Assembly: GCF_011927625.1 (NCBI RefSeq)
Contig: NZ_JAATIZ010000003.1
Span: 1-64,000 of the forward strand
DNA: 64,000 nt
Direction: 5' to 3'
Source: Paenalcaligenes hominis
Lineage (GTDB): Bacteria > Pseudomonadota > Gammaproteobacteria > Burkholderiales > Burkholderiaceae_B
The notes beneath the pieces were generated by a model. That model made no database searches. It saw only the letters and a list, made by a program, of their open reading frames with translations, and was not told the origin of the DNA. Within the stretch, counting starts at the first letter, position 1. Each line of letters starts with the position of its first letter. The translations under genes and the position numbers were made by a program. Positions 1 to 9,021 of the stretch are shown in pieces.

Positions 1-384
1 GCAGGCACAACCGAGCAACCGGGGCGAAACGTTCGGGCCAAGTCCGGTCTGAATAAAGCCATCTTGGATCAAGGCTGGTTCGAGTTCCGCCGTCAACTAG
101 AGTACAAACTGGCGTGGACAGGGGGTTGGCTTGTCGCTGTACCCCCGCACTACACCAGCCAGACCTGCCCTGAATGTGGGCATTGCAGTCAAGAAAATCG
201 CCCTACGCAAGCGCAATTTGTGTGCGTAGCATGTGGCGTTAAGGAAAACGCCGATGTGGTCGGTGCGATCAATGTATTAAGGGCGGGGCACGCCCGGTTC
301 GCCTGTGAAGTGAGTGGTGCAGTCATGCCGCCAGCAGCAGGAACCCACCGAAGCGACTCTGGGACGGCTCAATGCCTCCCTTGA
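1..384 (+). CDS. tnpB: TnpB (IS605 OrfB) RNA-guided nuclease, C-terminal fragment
   Basis: The reading frame is open from base 1 and has no start in the window, so the gene begins upstream. The visible part carries the TnpB zinc ribbon, two CxxC pairs (CPEC and CVAC), and the RuvC-III signature of the form DxxxAxN (DVVGAIN), followed by the tail conserved in the other two copies. The RuvC-III aspartate is intact here, unlike copy B. TnpB proteins are omega-RNA-guided DNA nucleases that help IS200/IS605 elements persist. Whether this copy is full length cannot be judged from this window. Confidence 0.9.
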   Translation, partial: AGTTEQPGRNVRAKSGLNKAILDQGWFEFRRQLEYKLAWTGGWLVAVPPHYTSQTCPECGHCSQENRPTQAQFVCVACGVKENADVVGAINVLRAGHARFACEVSGAVMPPAAGTHRSDSGTAQCLP

Positions 385-427
385 GCGCTGTAGGAATCCC
401 CGGCCTTTAGGCGGGGGAGGATGTCAA
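1..427 (+). mobile_element. IS200/IS605-family element, copy A (right-end fragment)
   Basis: This is the 3' part of an IS605-type element that enters from the left window edge. It holds the end of tnpB and then the right terminus, an imperfect GC-rich hairpin around 396-420 followed by ATGTCAA. The last shared bases in all three copies of the window are GGATGTCAA; beyond them the flanks differ, so the element edge is placed at 427. In this family the tnpB 3' end plus right end also templates the TnpB guide (omega) RNA, whose guide would be the host bases from 428 on. That role is inferred. Confidence 0.85.
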
Positions 428-530
428 CACAACGATTGGCGTAGCAGTGCCACGGCAACTGTCTTAATTAGGTAAAGCCTTAGCACTCACCGACTGCATA
501 CAAAGTGAAAATAAAAACGAAAAAGGCCCC

Positions 531-3500
531 ATGAAAGGACTAGTTAAATCCCTATTACATCGGCTATTTGATCGCCAATCGGCCATTAGCACAGTCGAAC
601 CCAAGCCAACCTCTCCAACAAATGCTACGGTTACTCTGCCACACGCGTCGAATAATGTTGCGCCGCTAAGCGCAGCTGACTGTGAGCGCGTTCTCAATTA
701 CTGGCTTGATACCGAACTGTTCGACTTACCCGAATGCCCATTTGATACCCGAAAAGGCATTATTAGTCAGCCTGCGGACGAGTTTAAGGCAACCTGGGGC
801 CAAACCGCCATTGAACAAATAGCAGCACAACAGATACCCATCACGGATAAAAGCCGTTTGCTCATCATGTTTCAGTGTCATCGAGCCGGTTATTTAGCGC
901 GTGATCACGAAAAGCATCCTAACTATATCGTGCCTCGTACCTATTTGGTTGCACAAGCCATGATTCCCCAATGGGACCCGGCAGAAAAAACGTTAACGTG
1001 GTTGCGTTCCGATGAGGATGAAGACATTACCCTTAATCTGGCTACCATGCGTACCCTCTACCGACGTTGTCGTAGCTCGGTACCCGCCCATATGAGCCTT
1101 CCTCAGTGGGTTGAGGCCAGAATCGCTAGTATTGAAACCAAGCTCCATAGCCACTTAGGCGGCCCAGATAGCCCACCACTAAGCAGCGAAGAGCTACAAA
1201 CTCGTATTATCGAGATTAACCGAGAGCTAGCCGACGAATTTTGGCCCGACGAGCAAGCGCGCGACTATATGCTCCAACATTGCCAGCCACTTGAAAGCGG
1301 CTACATGGCCGAGCAAGATAAACCCCATCAACTATCGAGTGGTGCGATCACTTTCCGTTGGCGCTTTTGTTATTACCCTGATGAAATAGAAAGCAAACAA
1401 TTAGGCCCTTTCTTTGTTAAAGACCTTGAGCACGCTATCAATTTGCTTTCATCTAACGGCTTTGACGGCTTGTCTCAGCCTTTAAGCCATTACTTAGCAG
1501 GGCAGCCTGAACAAGTTAAAGTGACTGCGGCAGTCAATCAGGGCGATTTTTTTGTACCGCATACGCGGGCTTTATTGCCCGGGCGTTGGCCCGAGAACCC
1601 GCGCTATGGGCTTAGCTTATTACAGGCATTTGCCGTGAACGTGGCGCGTCATAGCGACCACCCACCCCCCATCGTTGCAGTCAATGGCCCACCGGGTACA
1701 GGTAAAACTACGCTATTAAAAGATATTATTGCCGATCATTTCGTTGCGCGCACGCATGCATTAAGCCAAGTCTGTGACCAACCGGATTGGTTCAGCAACG
1801 CGACTCATCTTAACGTCATCATGCAACACAGCCTGTTAGTCGCGTCCAGCAACAATAAAGCCGTTGAAAATATTTCTAAAGAGCTGCCCGCTTTAGGTCA
1901 ACTTGACGAACTCTTTGCCCAGCAAACGACTCATTTCCGTCACTTGACGCCCGATAGTGATTGGGGTTTATTTTGCGCAGTACTAGGCAACTCTAGTAAT
2001 CGCAATGCATTTAAAGCCTTACTTAAAAAAGTCAGCGACCATATCAAATTCATCAACGATAGGTACAAGCTGAATCTTTTTTATAGCGAGCTTCAAAAAG
2101 CGGGTGCACAGAAAGCCCCACAAATCGTGACGCAATTTGTTCGTCAATGGCAGGAAAGAAATCAACTGCTTGATCTGACATCAGACATTCAACTGTGCCC
2201 TGCCTATCAGAAATACAATACATTTTTTGTGGCGTTCACTGACCACTTACAACAGATCGAAGCCCATAAGTTGACCCTTGAGTCATTTGCTTCCTCTTTT
2301 ACCGATCTGGATGAAACACAGTGGGAGGAATCCCTCGCCGCTTTAGATGCTTTCAAACGGCAATGGTTTGCAAAAAAACTGTACCAACCTCATAGTGATA
2401 AAAAACTAAATACAGCAAAACACGACTTTCTCTCTCGCTATCAAGTTTTTAACGATCCTCAGGCGGAATCGGCTGCTTTTTGGGAGATGCATCCAGAACA
2501 AAACCTTATCTCTGCCCGCAGTTACGCCCCAAACCCTGACGAATCACCTGAAGCCGCCGAGCAGCGTTTACAGAAGAGCTCCCCTTTTGCCAGTGAAAAA
2601 CTTAACCGGCACCGCAGCGAGATGTTTGCAAGCGCTTTACGTCTCAATGAAGCATTGTTAGAGCACAGCAGCACACAATTTTCTGCGCATTGGGAAAACT
2701 TGAATCAGCTGATTGATGGTCGTCTAGAAACCAACGAGACCGTGCCCCATCATCAACAGCTATGGGCGCTGTTATTCTTATTTTTTCCTGTTATCAGCAG
2801 CTCACTGTCCTCTATTGAAAACCAATTCAAATTAATGCAAAAAACCGGCGGTTTCGGCTTAGCCATGATTGATGAGGCAGGACAAGCCGTTAACTATCAC
2901 GTAGTGGGCCTACTGCAGCGCTGTCGCCAGGCCATTTTTGTAGGTGACCCTATCCAACTCGAGCCAGTGGTAACCCTGCCGCCCTCTTTAGACCGCGCCA
3001 TTGCGCGCGATTTTATTGCCGTCTCGGCTCAAGACGGCGTTCAAGAATGGGGCGACCCTTATTTAGTGAGCGCAAGCTCAGCCCAAAGCTTAGCCGACCG
3101 CGCCGGACGCTTTATGGCGCAAATTGGTGAACGCAACGTTGGGATCCCTTTGCTAGTGCACAGACGTTGCACAAACCCAATGTTCTCTATTGCTAACAAA
3201 ATTGCCTACGACAACACCATGGTGATGGCTAGCCAGTCATTTAGCTGGCCTGCTCTACCCAGCGGCTGGATCCATGTAGAAGAATCCCCCGCCTCCATTA
3301 GCAAACCTGGCTACTCAAACACAGCTGAAGCCACCACCGCCTTAAAAATAGTAGAGTTTTTGGTTAAATCACACCCAAACATGGTCGCAGGCGGCGTATA
3401 TGTGATTACCCCTTTTTCCAAAATGCGTACCGAGCTACAGACCCATGCCGAGAAGCTTTTACGCCAGCCAGAACATCAGCTCTGGATGCAGCAAGCACTA

Positions 3501-3815
3501 GGAACAGAACGCGCTGCAACAGCAGAGGCCAAGCATTTTGTACACGAAAACATAGGCACTGTGCATACTTTTCAAGGCAAAGAAGCCTCCACCGTCATTT
3601 TATGTCTGGCTGCGTCCAGCGTTCGTAAAAACACAGGGGGAATCAGCTGGGTAAATAGCAAACCCAACTTATTAAATGTGGCGGTCACACGCGCCAAACA
3701 TCACTTGTTTGTAGTAGGTAATTATACAGACTGGGCTCAAGGCCCTTTATCTTCAGAACTACAAAATACTGGAATGCGGTACTTTGATGGCGTAGAAAAA
3801 CTTATACAGCAGTAA
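531..3815 (+). CDS. Superfamily 1 (Upf1/Dna2-like) helicase/ATPase, 1,094 aa
   Basis: A large AAA_11/AAA_12-type protein. Walker A is GPPGTGKTT near residue 386 and motif Ia-like ASSNNKAVENI follows. Walker B/motif II is MIDEAGQA near residue 779, then GDPIQLEPV (motif III), HTFQGKEAS near 1011 and VAVTRAKHHLFVV near 1050 (motifs V/VI). These place it in the Upf1-like branch of SF1. About 350 residues of unrecognised, probably helical sequence separate motif Ia from motif II, and the N-terminal 380 residues match no domain I know. The start is ATG 531, with AAGG nearby. It stands alone between the IS fragment and an unrelated operon. An anti-phage or DNA repair role is possible, but nothing here proves it. 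Confidence 0.8.
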   Translation: MKGLVKSLLHRLFDRQSAISTVEPKPTSPTNATVTLPHASNNVAPLSAADCERVLNYWLDTELFDLPECPFDTRKGIISQPADEFKATWGQTAIEQIAAQQIPITDKSRLLIMFQCHRAGYLARDHEKHPNYIVPRTYLVAQAMIPQWDPAEKTLTWLRSDEDEDITLNLATMRTLYRRCRSSVPAHMSLPQWVEARIASIETKLHSHLGGPDSPPLSSEELQTRIIEINRELADEFWPDEQARDYMLQHCQPLESGYMAEQDKPHQLSSGAITFRWRFCYYPDEIESKQLGPFFVKDLEHAINLLSSNGFDGLSQPLSHYLAGQPEQVKVTAAVNQGDFFVPHTRALLPGRWPENPRYGLSLLQAFAVNVARHSDHPPPIVAVNGPPGTGKTTLLKDIIADHFVARTHALSQVCDQPDWFSNATHLNVIMQHSLLVASSNNKAVENISKELPALGQLDELFAQQTTHFRHLTPDSDWGLFCAVLGNSSNRNAFKALLKKVSDHIKFINDRYKLNLFYSELQKAGAQKAPQIVTQFVRQWQERNQLLDLTSDIQLCPAYQKYNTFFVAFTDHLQQIEAHKLTLESFASSFTDLDETQWEESLAALDAFKRQWFAKKLYQPHSDKKLNTAKHDFLSRYQVFNDPQAESAAFWEMHPEQNLISARSYAPNPDESPEAAEQRLQKSSPFASEKLNRHRSEMFASALRLNEALLEHSSTQFSAHWENLNQLIDGRLETNETVPHHQQLWALLFLFFPVISSSLSSIENQFKLMQKTGGFGLAMIDEAGQAVNYHVVGLLQRCRQAIFVGDPIQLEPVVTLPPSLDRAIARDFIAVSAQDGVQEWGDPYLVSASSAQSLADRAGRFMAQIGERNVGIPLLVHRRCTNPMFSIANKIAYDNTMVMASQSFSWPALPSGWIHVEESPASISKPGYSNTAEATTALKIVEFLVKSHPNMVAGGVYVITPFSKMRTELQTHAEKLLRQPEHQLWMQQALGTERAATAEAKHFVHENIGTVHTFQGKEASTVILCLAASSVRKNTGGISWVNSKPNLLNVAVTRAKHHLFVVGNYTDWAQGPLSSELQNTGMRYFDGVEKLIQQ

Positions 3816-3947
3816 GCAATATCGCTTTTACAGACCAAGCGGGATGCGATTACTACAACCATTGATGGCTTTGGGTATTGGTGTGGAGAAGGGTTTAGCG
3901 TATAAAGAGGTAGCTGGCCGCGGAGCAAAAATCTGTCTAGCCAAAAC

Positions 3948-4889
3948 TCATGCTCCCTTACGCCAATCTCGGGGCGTTAAACCAAACTGACGGCGAAAGC
4001 ATCGGCTAAAATAAGCACTGTCCTGAAAACCCATTTCGTAAGCAATTTGGGTTACGCTCAATGTAGGCTCGGTTTTTAATCGATCAGCAGCGCGACTTAA
4101 ACGACTTTCTAAAATATAAGCAGAGGGCGTCGTCGACTCTAAAGAAAAAAGATGTTGCACTGTTCTTACAGAAACATGTAAATACTCGGCAATGCGTTGT
4201 GTGTTCAGTGCAGGATCAGTAAAGTTATTGGCCACAAATGTTTTTGCACGACGTAAGCTTTGTCGCTGTGTGTCCTGAGATAGCGTTGCAGCAGCACCAT
4301 CAGAATACCGCATGGCCATCGCTAACAGGTCAAAAAACACCTCTGTCACTTCCTCGGCCCAGCCTGGTAAGTTTTCTGCGTACTCCCCATGTCGCCACAT
4401 AGACAATAAAAACTCTTGCAAGATTTTTGCGCTTATTGCACTAGGAATTGGTTTCTCTAAGACCTCTTCCAGATCGGCTAGACGATGCCGTAGTGGTTCT
4501 AAAGGCATCTCAACCACCAGTAACTCGTGATCTTGCGACAACGACAAGTCATAGCCTATGTAAGGTGAGCTTATAACAAAATTGCCTGTATTTAACATGG
4601 CCTCGCCCCCCTTATGCTTAATCCCCCCCATACCTCGATTTAAAAAATGCAAGATTAGCCGCTGTGATGATTGAGCACAATTTTGTTTACGTTGAACTCG
4701 GGACGCATCCGAACGCGGCCTAAGCAATACCAAAGGCCCCACATTCCAACGCAGCATTTCTGCCCTAAACCCTGCCGAAGCACTGTCAATTCGAGTTCCA
4801 GACAACGTGCTATCACACAGAGAATTCCAAAAAGCTAACCGTTTTTGGGGCTGGATTTGAAATGTAGAGAATTGCTCAATTTGCTGCAT
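3948..4889 (-). CDS. AraC-family transcriptional regulator
   Basis: A 313-aa regulator with an N-terminal AraC_binding_2-like ligand domain (about residues 10-190) and a C-terminal double helix-turn-helix (about 215-313). The latter includes the typical AraC signature around MGFQDSAYFSRCFRRQFG and the final TPRDWRK. ATG 4889 is preferred over the upstream TTG because AGGAG lies seven bases ahead. The gene is divergent from the MFS-cupin-SDR-ADH operon beginning at 5155, with a 265-bp shared control region. It is therefore the likely activator of that operon in response to its substrate. That link rests on gene arrangement. Confidence 0.88.
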   Translation of the reverse strand: MQQIEQFSTFQIQPQKRLAFWNSLCDSTLSGTRIDSASAGFRAEMLRWNVGPLVLLRPRSDASRVQRKQNCAQSSQRLILHFLNRGMGGIKHKGGEAMLNTGNFVISSPYIGYDLSLSQDHELLVVEMPLEPLRHRLADLEEVLEKPIPSAISAKILQEFLLSMWRHGEYAENLPGWAEEVTEVFFDLLAMAMRYSDGAAATLSQDTQRQSLRRAKTFVANNFTDPALNTQRIAEYLHVSVRTVQHLFSLESTTPSAYILESRLSRAADRLKTEPTLSVTQIAYEMGFQDSAYFSRCFRRQFGLTPRDWRKGA

Positions 4890-4930
4890 CAAGGTCTCCT
4901 TGTCATTCCCCTATTTTTCTAGACTGTTAT

Positions 4931-4956
4931 AGGCAGGAATAAGGGGGGCTCTGCCT
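4931..4956. promoter_or_regulatory. Small inverted repeat in the divergent control region
   Basis: AGGCAG (4931-4936) and CTGCCT (4951-4956) form a six-base inverted repeat with a 14-base loop. It lies 42 bp upstream of the AraC start and about 200 bp upstream of the MFS start. It could be an operator or a leader hairpin. It is short enough to be chance. Confidence 0.25.
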
Positions 4957-5154
4957 GTTTATGCTTAGGATCGCCTCCCTAACACACTCAGTCGTTGATA
5001 CGTAAAACAGCTTACCGAAAGAACGCCTTCCGCACACTCCGTCAAGACCCTATATGTTTTGCGCTCCTATCCCTATAGATCTCGTTTTTATCCAAGAAAC
5101 AAAATAAAACACTCAATAGAATCGGAGTAATAATCAAAAAAGTAGGAGACTTGT

Positions 5155-6417
5155 ATGACAACCGTATCGGATACACCCTCAGCATTAGCTGAGACCGCAC
5201 CCCGCTCTTTTGGGCGCTATCAGTACACACTCATTGCCTTACTTAGCTTAAATTTCGGTATTGTTTTCTTCGACCGAAATGCGGTTAGCTTTTTAATGCC
5301 ATTCATCCAACCTGAATTAGGAATTAGTCATACACAGGTCGGGATTCTAGTTAGTGCACTCTCTTTTAGCTGGGCTATTTCAGCCCTAGTAATAGGCAAG
5401 CTTTCTGACAGTCTAGGCAAAAGAAAACTACTACTCGTTCTTTCGACCATTGCTTTTTCGTTATGCTCTTTTCTCAGTGGTTTAGCCAGTTCTTTTGCCT
5501 TTCTGTTAGCAACACGACTGCTCATGGGTGTCGCGGAGGGTGGCGTTCTACCAATTAGCCATGCCATGGTGGCCTCTGAAGTACCAGCAGAGCGTCGAGG
5601 CTTAGCCCAAGGCATTACGCAAAACTTTGGTTCAAACCTACTGGGGTCTTTTGTCGCTCCTGTACTACTCGTCTCTTTTGCTAGCTACTTTGGTTGGCGT
5701 GAAGCCTTTTTTCTTGCTGGTATCCCAGGCCTAGTGTGTGCCGCACTCATGTGGTTTTACTTGGACGAGCCAGCCTCTCTAGCAAAATCACAAAAAGAAA
5801 CCGCTTCTGTTAGCGTATTTAGCGTTTTAAAAGACCGTAACGTACAAATATGCGTTGCTCTTAGCATCTTGCTTGTGTCCTACCTCGTCGTTTGCTGGGT
5901 GTTTATGCCTCTCTACCTAACCCAAGTAAAAGGGGTGTCTCCAACCAGCATGGGGTGGTTAATGGGCACTCTAGGGGTCTCTGCCACATTGGGTAGTTTT
6001 ATCATCACGGGCCTATCAGATCGCTTTGGACGACGCCCTCTTTTAATTCTCATGCCCTTAATTGGCGTGATCTTGCCACTCGGGGCTCTCTACTTTACTG
6101 GTTCTGTTTGGGTACTAGCCATTATTTTCTTCTTTGGCTGGGGCTTTAACGGCACACTGCCACTCTTTATGGCCACCGTTCCCTCTGAAAGTGTAGACCC
6201 TCGATTAGTAGCAACCGCCTTAGGACTGAGTATGGGGGCAGGTGAGCTAATAGGTGGCGTGCTCTCACCCTTTTTAACGGGCATGTTAGCCGACCAATTT
6301 GGTTTGCAATCCGCGCTTTGGCTAATGTTTGCCTTAGCTCTTCTCGCTAGCCTCTGTGCATGTGGTCTACGGGAAACCGCACCATCTCGCCTCAAGACCC
6401 TCACGCAAACTGCTTAA
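5155..6417 (+). CDS. MFS transporter, aromatic/organic acid uptake type
   Basis: A 420-aa major facilitator with about 12 predicted membrane segments. The loop 2-3 signature region (GKLSDSLGKRK) and its repeat in the second half (SDRFGRRP) are clear, and FFDRNAV in helix 1 resembles the ACS/AAHS groups that import organic acids and aromatic compounds. AGGAG at 5144-5148 fixes the start. It is the first gene of an operon with a cupin dioxygenase-like protein and two dehydrogenases, so it probably imports the compound they degrade. The substrate cannot be read from the sequence. Confidence 0.88.
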   Translation: MTTVSDTPSALAETAPRSFGRYQYTLIALLSLNFGIVFFDRNAVSFLMPFIQPELGISHTQVGILVSALSFSWAISALVIGKLSDSLGKRKLLLVLSTIAFSLCSFLSGLASSFAFLLATRLLMGVAEGGVLPISHAMVASEVPAERRGLAQGITQNFGSNLLGSFVAPVLLVSFASYFGWREAFFLAGIPGLVCAALMWFYLDEPASLAKSQKETASVSVFSVLKDRNVQICVALSILLVSYLVVCWVFMPLYLTQVKGVSPTSMGWLMGTLGVSATLGSFIITGLSDRFGRRPLLILMPLIGVILPLGALYFTGSVWVLAIIFFFGWGFNGTLPLFMATVPSESVDPRLVATALGLSMGAGELIGGVLSPFLTGMLADQFGLQSALWLMFALALLASLCACGLRETAPSRLKTLTQTA

Positions 6418-6466
6418 ACACAGACTTACTTTTAACTACACAACAATGACTAAACTGGAGCAAATC

Positions 6467-7015
6467 ATGAGTAAAGCTGCTACTGCAACAACCAAAAAAG
6501 ACAAAGATAATGACTACCGTATCGTGCAAGTCCCCGAGTCCTTACCACACCGTATCGCTGAATGGGGCGTAGAAGGCAGTTACATCAACCGATCAGAAGA
6601 AGAAAGCCCTTGGATTCCTTTTGGCGACAATGCTGCCATCCGCCACTTGGCCTTTGATGTACGCAACAACGTGTACTGTAATATCTTGTGGATTAAGTCC
6701 CCGGGCATGATTGGTACCCATAAGCACCGTGGTATGGTTTGGGCAATTGGTCTAGAGGGTAGTTTCCGCTACCTAGAATACGACTGGGTCTGTGAACCAG
6801 GCGACTTCATCACGGAATTACCGGGTACAGCTCATACTTTAGTTACTGACCACCCCGATGGCATGAAAGCCTTATTTTGGATGCAGGGTGCCAATGAATT
6901 TTATGACTCTGAAGGTAATTTTTTAGAAACACTGGATGTGTTTTGGTTCATTGATCACTACCAAAGTTATTGCGAAAAACACGGCCTTCCTATCAATAAA
7001 AAACTATGGATTTAA
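6467..7015 (+). CDS. Cupin protein, 2,4'-dihydroxyacetophenone dioxygenase-like
   Basis: A 182-aa single-domain cupin. Motif 1 contains THKHRG (metal histidines near residues 85-87), and the strand FRYLEYDWVCEPGDF and motif 2 PGTAHTL (histidine near 122) follow. Overall layout resembles the ChrR/2,4'-dihydroxyacetophenone dioxygenase cupins, non-heme metal enzymes that cleave C-C bonds in hydroxyketones. ATG 6467 has GGAG upstream; ATG 6446 is a weaker alternative. Its stop overlaps the next start by 10 bases. Ring or ketone cleavage in this pathway is likely, but the true substrate is unknown. Confidence 0.75.
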   Translation: MSKAATATTKKDKDNDYRIVQVPESLPHRIAEWGVEGSYINRSEEESPWIPFGDNAAIRHLAFDVRNNVYCNILWIKSPGMIGTHKHRGMVWAIGLEGSFRYLEYDWVCEPGDFITELPGTAHTLVTDHPDGMKALFWMQGANEFYDSEGNFLETLDVFWFIDHYQSYCEKHGLPINKKLWI

Positions 7016-7848
7016 GCACTCCTATGTCTTTTCTAGATATGTTTTCTATTAAAGGTCGTACAGCACTTGTGACCGGTGCAGCCTCGGGGCTGGGGCTGGC
7101 CTATGCGGAAGCACTCGCTGAGGCAGGTGCTAGCGTAACCTTAACTGACATTAACGAAGCAGCGTTGGTCCAAGAAAGCCAAAGGCTCTTACAAAACGGT
7201 TGGCAAGTGCGCTGGGCAGTACTCGATATCACTGATCGCCATCAAACACAGCAAGTTTTTGATGACCATCTACACCGCTATGGCGGACTAGATATTGTGT
7301 TTGCTAATGCTGGAATTGATACCGGACAGGGTTTCTGGAACCCCGAAGGCTATAGGAACGAGCAAGGACAAGTCGACACCTACGACCCAGAAACATGGGA
7401 TAAAAGCATTCAGGTCAATTTAACTGGCCCCTATAACACCATACGTCAGGCCGTGCGCTGCATGAAAAGCACGGGTAAAGGTGGCTCGATTATAGTGACC
7501 TCCTCGAACGCAGCCGTAATGTGTGGGCCCATTGTCGGTCTACCCTATATGCCAGCCAAAGCCGGCCTAGCTCATATGGTACGTCAATTGGCCCTAGAGC
7601 TTGCCGAGTTCAATATTCGGGTCAATGCTATTGCCCCTGGTCCTTTTGTCACAAACATTGGGGGCGGTTGGCTTAAGAGCAATCCCCAAGCCCGCGAAGC
7701 CTGGGACTCTAAGGTCCCCTTAGGTCGTGTGGCAGAGCCTAAGCAAATTAAACCACTTGCGCTGTATCTTGCCTCTGATGCCTCTGATTACATGACAGGG
7801 GCTCACTTGGTCATTGATGGCGGCATGTCTTTGGGGAGTATTCTATGA
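7006..7848 (+). CDS. Short-chain dehydrogenase/reductase (SDR)
   Basis: A classical SDR. It has the cofactor motif TGAASGLG near residue 23, FANAGID (NAG motif), catalytic serine in VTSSNAA near 165, and YMPAK giving Tyr about 181 and Lys about 185. An acidic residue after strand 2 (LTDINEA) suggests NAD rather than NADP. It is 280 aa from ATG 7006; ATG 7024 (MSFLDMF) is an equally plausible start because neither has a strong ribosome site. It overlaps the cupin upstream and shares ATGATG with the alcohol dehydrogenase downstream, so translation is probably coupled. Confidence 0.88.
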   Translation: MDLSTPMSFLDMFSIKGRTALVTGAASGLGLAYAEALAEAGASVTLTDINEAALVQESQRLLQNGWQVRWAVLDITDRHQTQQVFDDHLHRYGGLDIVFANAGIDTGQGFWNPEGYRNEQGQVDTYDPETWDKSIQVNLTGPYNTIRQAVRCMKSTGKGGSIIVTSSNAAVMCGPIVGLPYMPAKAGLAHMVRQLALELAEFNIRVNAIAPGPFVTNIGGGWLKSNPQAREAWDSKVPLGRVAEPKQIKPLALYLASDASDYMTGAHLVIDGGMSLGSIL

Positions 7849-8858
7849 TGCAAGCAGCTATTTTTGAAGGCTTCGGCAAGCCATTGCGGGTAGAGAAAAT
7901 CCCTGCCCCCACTCCTGCTAGCGATGAAGTCATTCTAGCCGTCAAACGCTGCGGTATCTGTGGCTCGGATTTACACATGACCGAAGACCCCACCTTTAAC
8001 CTGCAGCCCGGTAGCGTATTAGGCCACGAGTTTGCAGGAGAGATCATCGCTCTAGGTAAAGACGTCACCCATCTAAAAATAGGGCAACAGGTGGCGGTTA
8101 TGCCTTATCACAGTTGCGGCCACTGTGCTCAATGCCTGGCCCGTAATCCCGCCTGGTGCTCGGAAATGGCGCTAATGGGCGGCGGTTATGGCGAATTTGC
8201 CGCCGTCGCAGCCCGCCTTTGCATCCCCTTGCCCGCTGAGACCGACTTTGAGACGGGAGCTTTGGTGGAACCTCTGGCTATTGCTTTGCACGGCGTTAGA
8301 AAATCAGGCCTTCAGCCGGGGCAAGACATTATTGTCTACGGTGCTGGGCCAATCGGTTTAGCCGTCGTATTTTGGGCTCGCCGCTTTGGTGCCAGAAAAA
8401 TCATCGTAGAAGACATCAAACCAGAGCGCGCAAACCAAGCGTTGGAACTAGGCGCCAACCATTTCGTTTGTGCCCCGCAATTGCCTACAGAAACCACTGC
8501 TGCCAAGCTTGGCAACCAAGGGGCTGATATTGTGTTTGACTGCGCTGGCGTCCCCGGCCTCATTGCACAAGCCATCCCCCTATTACGCCCCCAAGGCACC
8601 TTGCTTATTCTAGGCCTATGCACAAAACCTGACAGCTTTATCCCTTTTGAGGCCCTATCCAAAGAACTGCGCATTCAAACCGCCGTCTTTTTTAACCAGC
8701 AAGAATATGAATCAACATTAGATATGCTAACCGCTATGCCCGTTTTAATAGACATTTTTATTAATAAACGCACCTCTTTACACACCTTGCCCGCATTATT
8801 TGAAACACTTAAATCGAACTCCCCCTACTGCAAAGTCATGATTTGTCATGAGCATTAA
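7845..8858 (+). CDS. Zinc-dependent alcohol/polyol dehydrogenase (MDR family)
   Basis: A 337-aa medium-chain dehydrogenase. Catalytic zinc ligands sit in CGICGSDLH (Cys about 36) and GHE (about 60). The structural zinc lobe is CGHCAQC plus a fourth Cys near 91-105. The Rossmann motif YGAGPIGL is near 166. It resembles the threonine, sorbitol and butanediol dehydrogenase branch. It is the last gene of the operon and overlaps the SDR stop. Two successive oxidoreductases and a cupin suggest oxidation of a hydroxylated compound, then cleavage. Confidence 0.88.
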   Translation: MMQAAIFEGFGKPLRVEKIPAPTPASDEVILAVKRCGICGSDLHMTEDPTFNLQPGSVLGHEFAGEIIALGKDVTHLKIGQQVAVMPYHSCGHCAQCLARNPAWCSEMALMGGGYGEFAAVAARLCIPLPAETDFETGALVEPLAIALHGVRKSGLQPGQDIIVYGAGPIGLAVVFWARRFGARKIIVEDIKPERANQALELGANHFVCAPQLPTETTAAKLGNQGADIVFDCAGVPGLIAQAIPLLRPQGTLLILGLCTKPDSFIPFEALSKELRIQTAVFFNQQEYESTLDMLTAMPVLIDIFINKRTSLHTLPALFETLKSNSPYCKVMICHEH

Positions 8859-8866
8859 ATGGGGTG

Positions 8867-8889
8867 GGAGCGCCCCATAGGGGTGCTCC
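8867..8889 (+). terminator. Probable terminator of the catabolic operon
   Basis: Ten base pairs (8867-8876 with 8880-8889, one G-T pair) close a three-base loop nine bases after the alcohol dehydrogenase stop. The T-rich stretch is about 15 bases further on rather than adjacent, so efficiency is uncertain. Confidence 0.55.
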
Positions 8890-9021
8890 TACATCAGGAG
8901 CCCTTTTTCTGATCTTAATTACAAAATAATTCTTAAAGATGGTGACTACACACCGGTCTAGATTTATTTGTAGAAGAAGACCAAGCCTTCGACAATCCTT
9001 TGCCGCGAGCATCGCTCAACC

